Shown here in pieces: positions 61,697 through 64,000 of a stretch of 64,000 bases of DNA (within the stretch, counting starts at the first letter, position 1; every line of letters begins with the position of its first letter). The position numbers were made by a program, and so were the translations under genes. Source of the stretch: Magicicada septendecula (Eukaryota; Arthropoda; Insecta; Hemiptera; Cicadidae). The notes beneath the pieces are model-generated. The model made no database searches and was not told where the DNA came from. It worked only from the letters and a program-made list of their open reading frames with translations. The stretch covers positions 280,767,158-280,831,157 of the forward strand of contig CM068373.1 in NCBI GenBank assembly GCA_034769895.1, read 5' to 3'.

Positions 61697-61700
61697 AGTG

Positions 61701-62125
61701 GACAAAGACAGTAGTCACCTAGCTGACTACTTCTCCAAATTGAGGCAAAAAATGTTTTTATTTGCTAGATTTGGCCTTGTGGAATTCATATATATCTTGT
61801 AACACAAGGATGGAGGGGCGAAAAACACCACTTACATACCATCTAGCTGTTATAGACAGGATAATGACAAAGTATCTAATGGATTACTTGAAATCCTAGT
61901 AGTACCCCTATACCTACCAGACTGTTTGGACGGCATTTTTCTGAATATATACCTGCTACATAAAACAAACTGAATCCAACTCAATAGTGTGTTATGTGTG
62001 CCAGAGTCTGGAACTCCAACAACAACAAAATATGATGAGACTCAAGATTTTACTGTCCTCACTGCAATGTTGCACTTTGTGTATGTCCGTGCTTTCAAGC
62101 GTTTCGTACCATTGTCTATACAGTT
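61701..62125 (+). pseudogene. piggyBac-type transposase, C-terminal part after the D insertion
   Basis: Directly after the AGTG duplication the piggyBac reading resumes: VDKDSSHLADYFSKLRQKMF (third catalytic Asp region, normally GGVDKSD), then LFARFGLVEFIYIL. Further on a cysteine-rich tail is visible (CVMCARVW, FYCPHCNVALCVCPCFQAF, about 61990-62105), matching the C-terminal zinc-binding domain of piggyBac transposases. Several stops and frame changes interrupt it. Together with 51678-52354 it shows that D split one ancient transposase gene. Confidence 0.8.
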
Positions 62126-63381
62126 CTATCCCACTTCTGATACCACTGTTACGACGGTCTCACTGATTGTCGTATGGTACAGTAGATAAACAAAATACAG
62201 ACACCATTGAAGTCACTAATCACCAGCTTTAATTAATCACAAATAACAGTTTGTAATCAAGAAGTTATTCAATAAGATTACGCTCATACAATAATTTAAG
62301 TAACATTTGTCCACATGTATGTCAACTAATAGAGTCCTGCACAATAATCACTTTTCCCAAATATACCACTTGAGATGCACTGAGTAAATCACCCGACAAA
62401 CTGACCGACTGTTGCTGGATGCTTATATTTATACCCCGCTGAGATGCCAGAATAATGTCACTTTTTCAATGATGTGTTAAACAAGTGACTATTATAGGTG
62501 CTTTCGAATCCACTAGAAACTACGTTGATATTTGGCCTTAAACAGCCTCGATTGTTGATGCATGATAAGTGTCACATAATAGTCTTTCTTCTCAAAGTAG
62601 CAATATATACGCACACAAACATTACAGCTGGCCTCTACTGGGATAGCCAAGATACTTGTAGAACAACATTATCCAATTTATGAGAACATTCCATATTGCA
62701 TAACACTACTGTGGCTCAAATATAGTAAATACCCTTTAAAGTAACTGAAATACTTTTTATTTTTATTTTCTACTGTTTTATAATTAATAACATGCATACA
62801 TTGTGCATTTTCCTAGTGTTGCTGAACTGAAGGTCACTTTTGTTTGTTGACTTTTGAATGTAATTCAGTTATAACAAATTATCTTTGTGCATGGTGACTG
62901 AAACTATTCTTTTTATTGTTCCACTATTTATAATTATGCATTTGATACACTAGCTTTGTGTTTGAAGTACACACGTTCTTCAAAAAATAACAAACAAAAT
63001 ATTTCAGGTTTGTAAATTTTCAAATACTAATTTTTTGTTTACAAATAATAATCATACTTACCATTTTATAGATATTTTTAACAAACTGTTACACAAATAA
63101 ATCATAGTGTAAAATTATGTTTTGTTTAAATATTTATATTTAACTTTTTAAATAAATTACACTGCCCGAGTTAACCTGAGTTAGTAAAATATGTTGTATT
63201 ACAAGATGCTTTTTTCATAAACCCAATGACAATTGAAGTAAATTTAACATTATCCATTAGTGAAAATACAAATTGCAAAGTGCTATTAGTTATTAGTCAA
63301 GTGCAAATTCTGCACTTATTAGTCACTAATAGCAGATAATTAAAAAAATTTTATTTTATTTTTTGACAGGTTGAACAAAGA
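62126..63381. other. AT-rich stretch, nothing recognised
   Basis: No convincing frame, RNA gene or terminal repeat on either strand. It may include the decayed 3' end of the piggyBac element. Confidence 0.5.
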
Positions 63382-63834
63382 AAATGTATATTAATTACTA
63401 ACTTTCACATGTGAAACTTACTTTATTTTCCTCGTGCGTCGTTTCAGCGTGATGTTCACCTTCCTCAGCGAGGTATAATACTGGATGTCCGGAACTTGTA
63501 ACGGTTTTTTCTCTCTAGTTGGTAGGTTGTGGAAGGGGGTTGGCGCGGGATTCCGAAGTGTTGTATGTTTTGTGTATTATTGTTTCAAAGAGTGCGTGTG
63601 ATTTAAAGTACAATAATACACAAAACATACAACACTTCGGAATCCTGCGCCAACCCCCTTCCACCTCCACACCGCCCCAACACAACCTACCAACTAGAGA
63701 GAAAAAACTGTTACAAGTTCTGGACATCCAGTATAGTATCTCGCTGAGGAAGGTGAACATCACGCTGAAATGCCGTACGAGGAAAATAATCAAAGTAAGT
63801 TTCACACGTGAAAGTTAGTAATTAATATTCATTA
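63382..63834. repeat. Long imperfect palindrome with PLE-type motif
   Basis: Arms of about 200 bp (63382-63583 and 63610-63834) around a 26-nt spacer. The right arm carries about 19 extra bases (a CTCCACACCGCCCCAACAC-like stretch); otherwise differences are few. The right arm holds CGCTGAGGAAGGTGAACATC followed by ACGCTGAAATGCCGTACG, which has the CTGANGA...GAAA layout of PLE termini. Frames reading through the hairpin on both strands mirror each other and are not genes. Confidence 0.85.
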
Positions 63835-64000
63835 AGTGCTGTGAAAGAAGAGGATGAACATTCAAAATAACAAAAGAAAATGTATACAGCAGTTAATTAT
63901 TTGCCAATTCATATCCACTAGAAAAATAGAAAACAAATCACCAAAACAAAACTGAATTTTATTATACAAAGTTCTAAAAAACTACCCTTTAGATTGAAAT
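63835..64000. other. AT-rich right edge, nothing recognised
   Basis: Short flank of the palindrome, without a frame or repeat that I can name. Confidence 0.5.

Noticed and set aside
63515-63818. Two overlapping frames of about 100 residues on opposite strands
   Set aside because: They read through the two arms of a palindrome and mirror each other. No domain is present.

Overview
The window is AT-rich eukaryotic DNA, almost certainly from an arthropod and most likely an insect. I recognise no host gene, tRNA or rRNA. The evidence for an animal host is the mix of mobile elements: hAT, Tigger/pogo, mariner, piggyBac, Penelope-like, LINE and gypsy-type LTR elements. Together with perfect palindromes and long (CA)n tracts, they fill nearly all the window.

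Layout. (1) 1-13146: the right part of a hAT element sits inside the transposase gene of a Tigger/pogo element (1-3085). Next come a Penelope-like element (PLE) with terminal direct repeats (3811-6849), old unassigned DNA with a possible LTR-like piece (6850-9111), a mariner with both terminal repeats (9112-10392), a LINE reverse-transcriptase remnant (10430-10975) and a second mariner whose transposase is nearly whole (11690-12920).

(2) 13147-49066: one gypsy-type element (called B here), on the minus strand and blown up to 36 kb by insertions into both of its LTRs. It is bounded by the 4-bp duplication ACAG. Its low-coordinate LTR carries element A, an LTR element with gag but no visible pol, and A's own 3' LTR carries a 2.7-kb TG...CA insertion (G) flanked by CTCT. 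Its high-coordinate LTR carries a composite block (F), a perfect 94-bp-arm palindrome and a tail-to-tail pair of related gypsy-type elements (C1 and C2).

(3) 49067-64000: flanking DNA with a short internal mariner piece, a (CG)n(CA)n tract and a 94-bp tandem repeat; a Tigger-like MITE; and a degraded piggyBac transposase split by LTR element D (52355-61696, duplication AGTG). D carries a Tigger/pogo element (E, 57794-60061). A long imperfect palindrome lies near the right edge.

The layers give a relative order: B before A, A before G; B before F, the palindrome and the C pair; piggyBac before D, D before E; Tigger before hAT. A recurring theme is a PLE-type terminal motif (UGANGA, a short stem, then GAAA), which looks like a minimal hammerhead ribozyme. 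It occurs in the PLE repeats, in block F and in both palindromes. All LTR elements are treated as fossils and described only by extent, family, parts and nesting.
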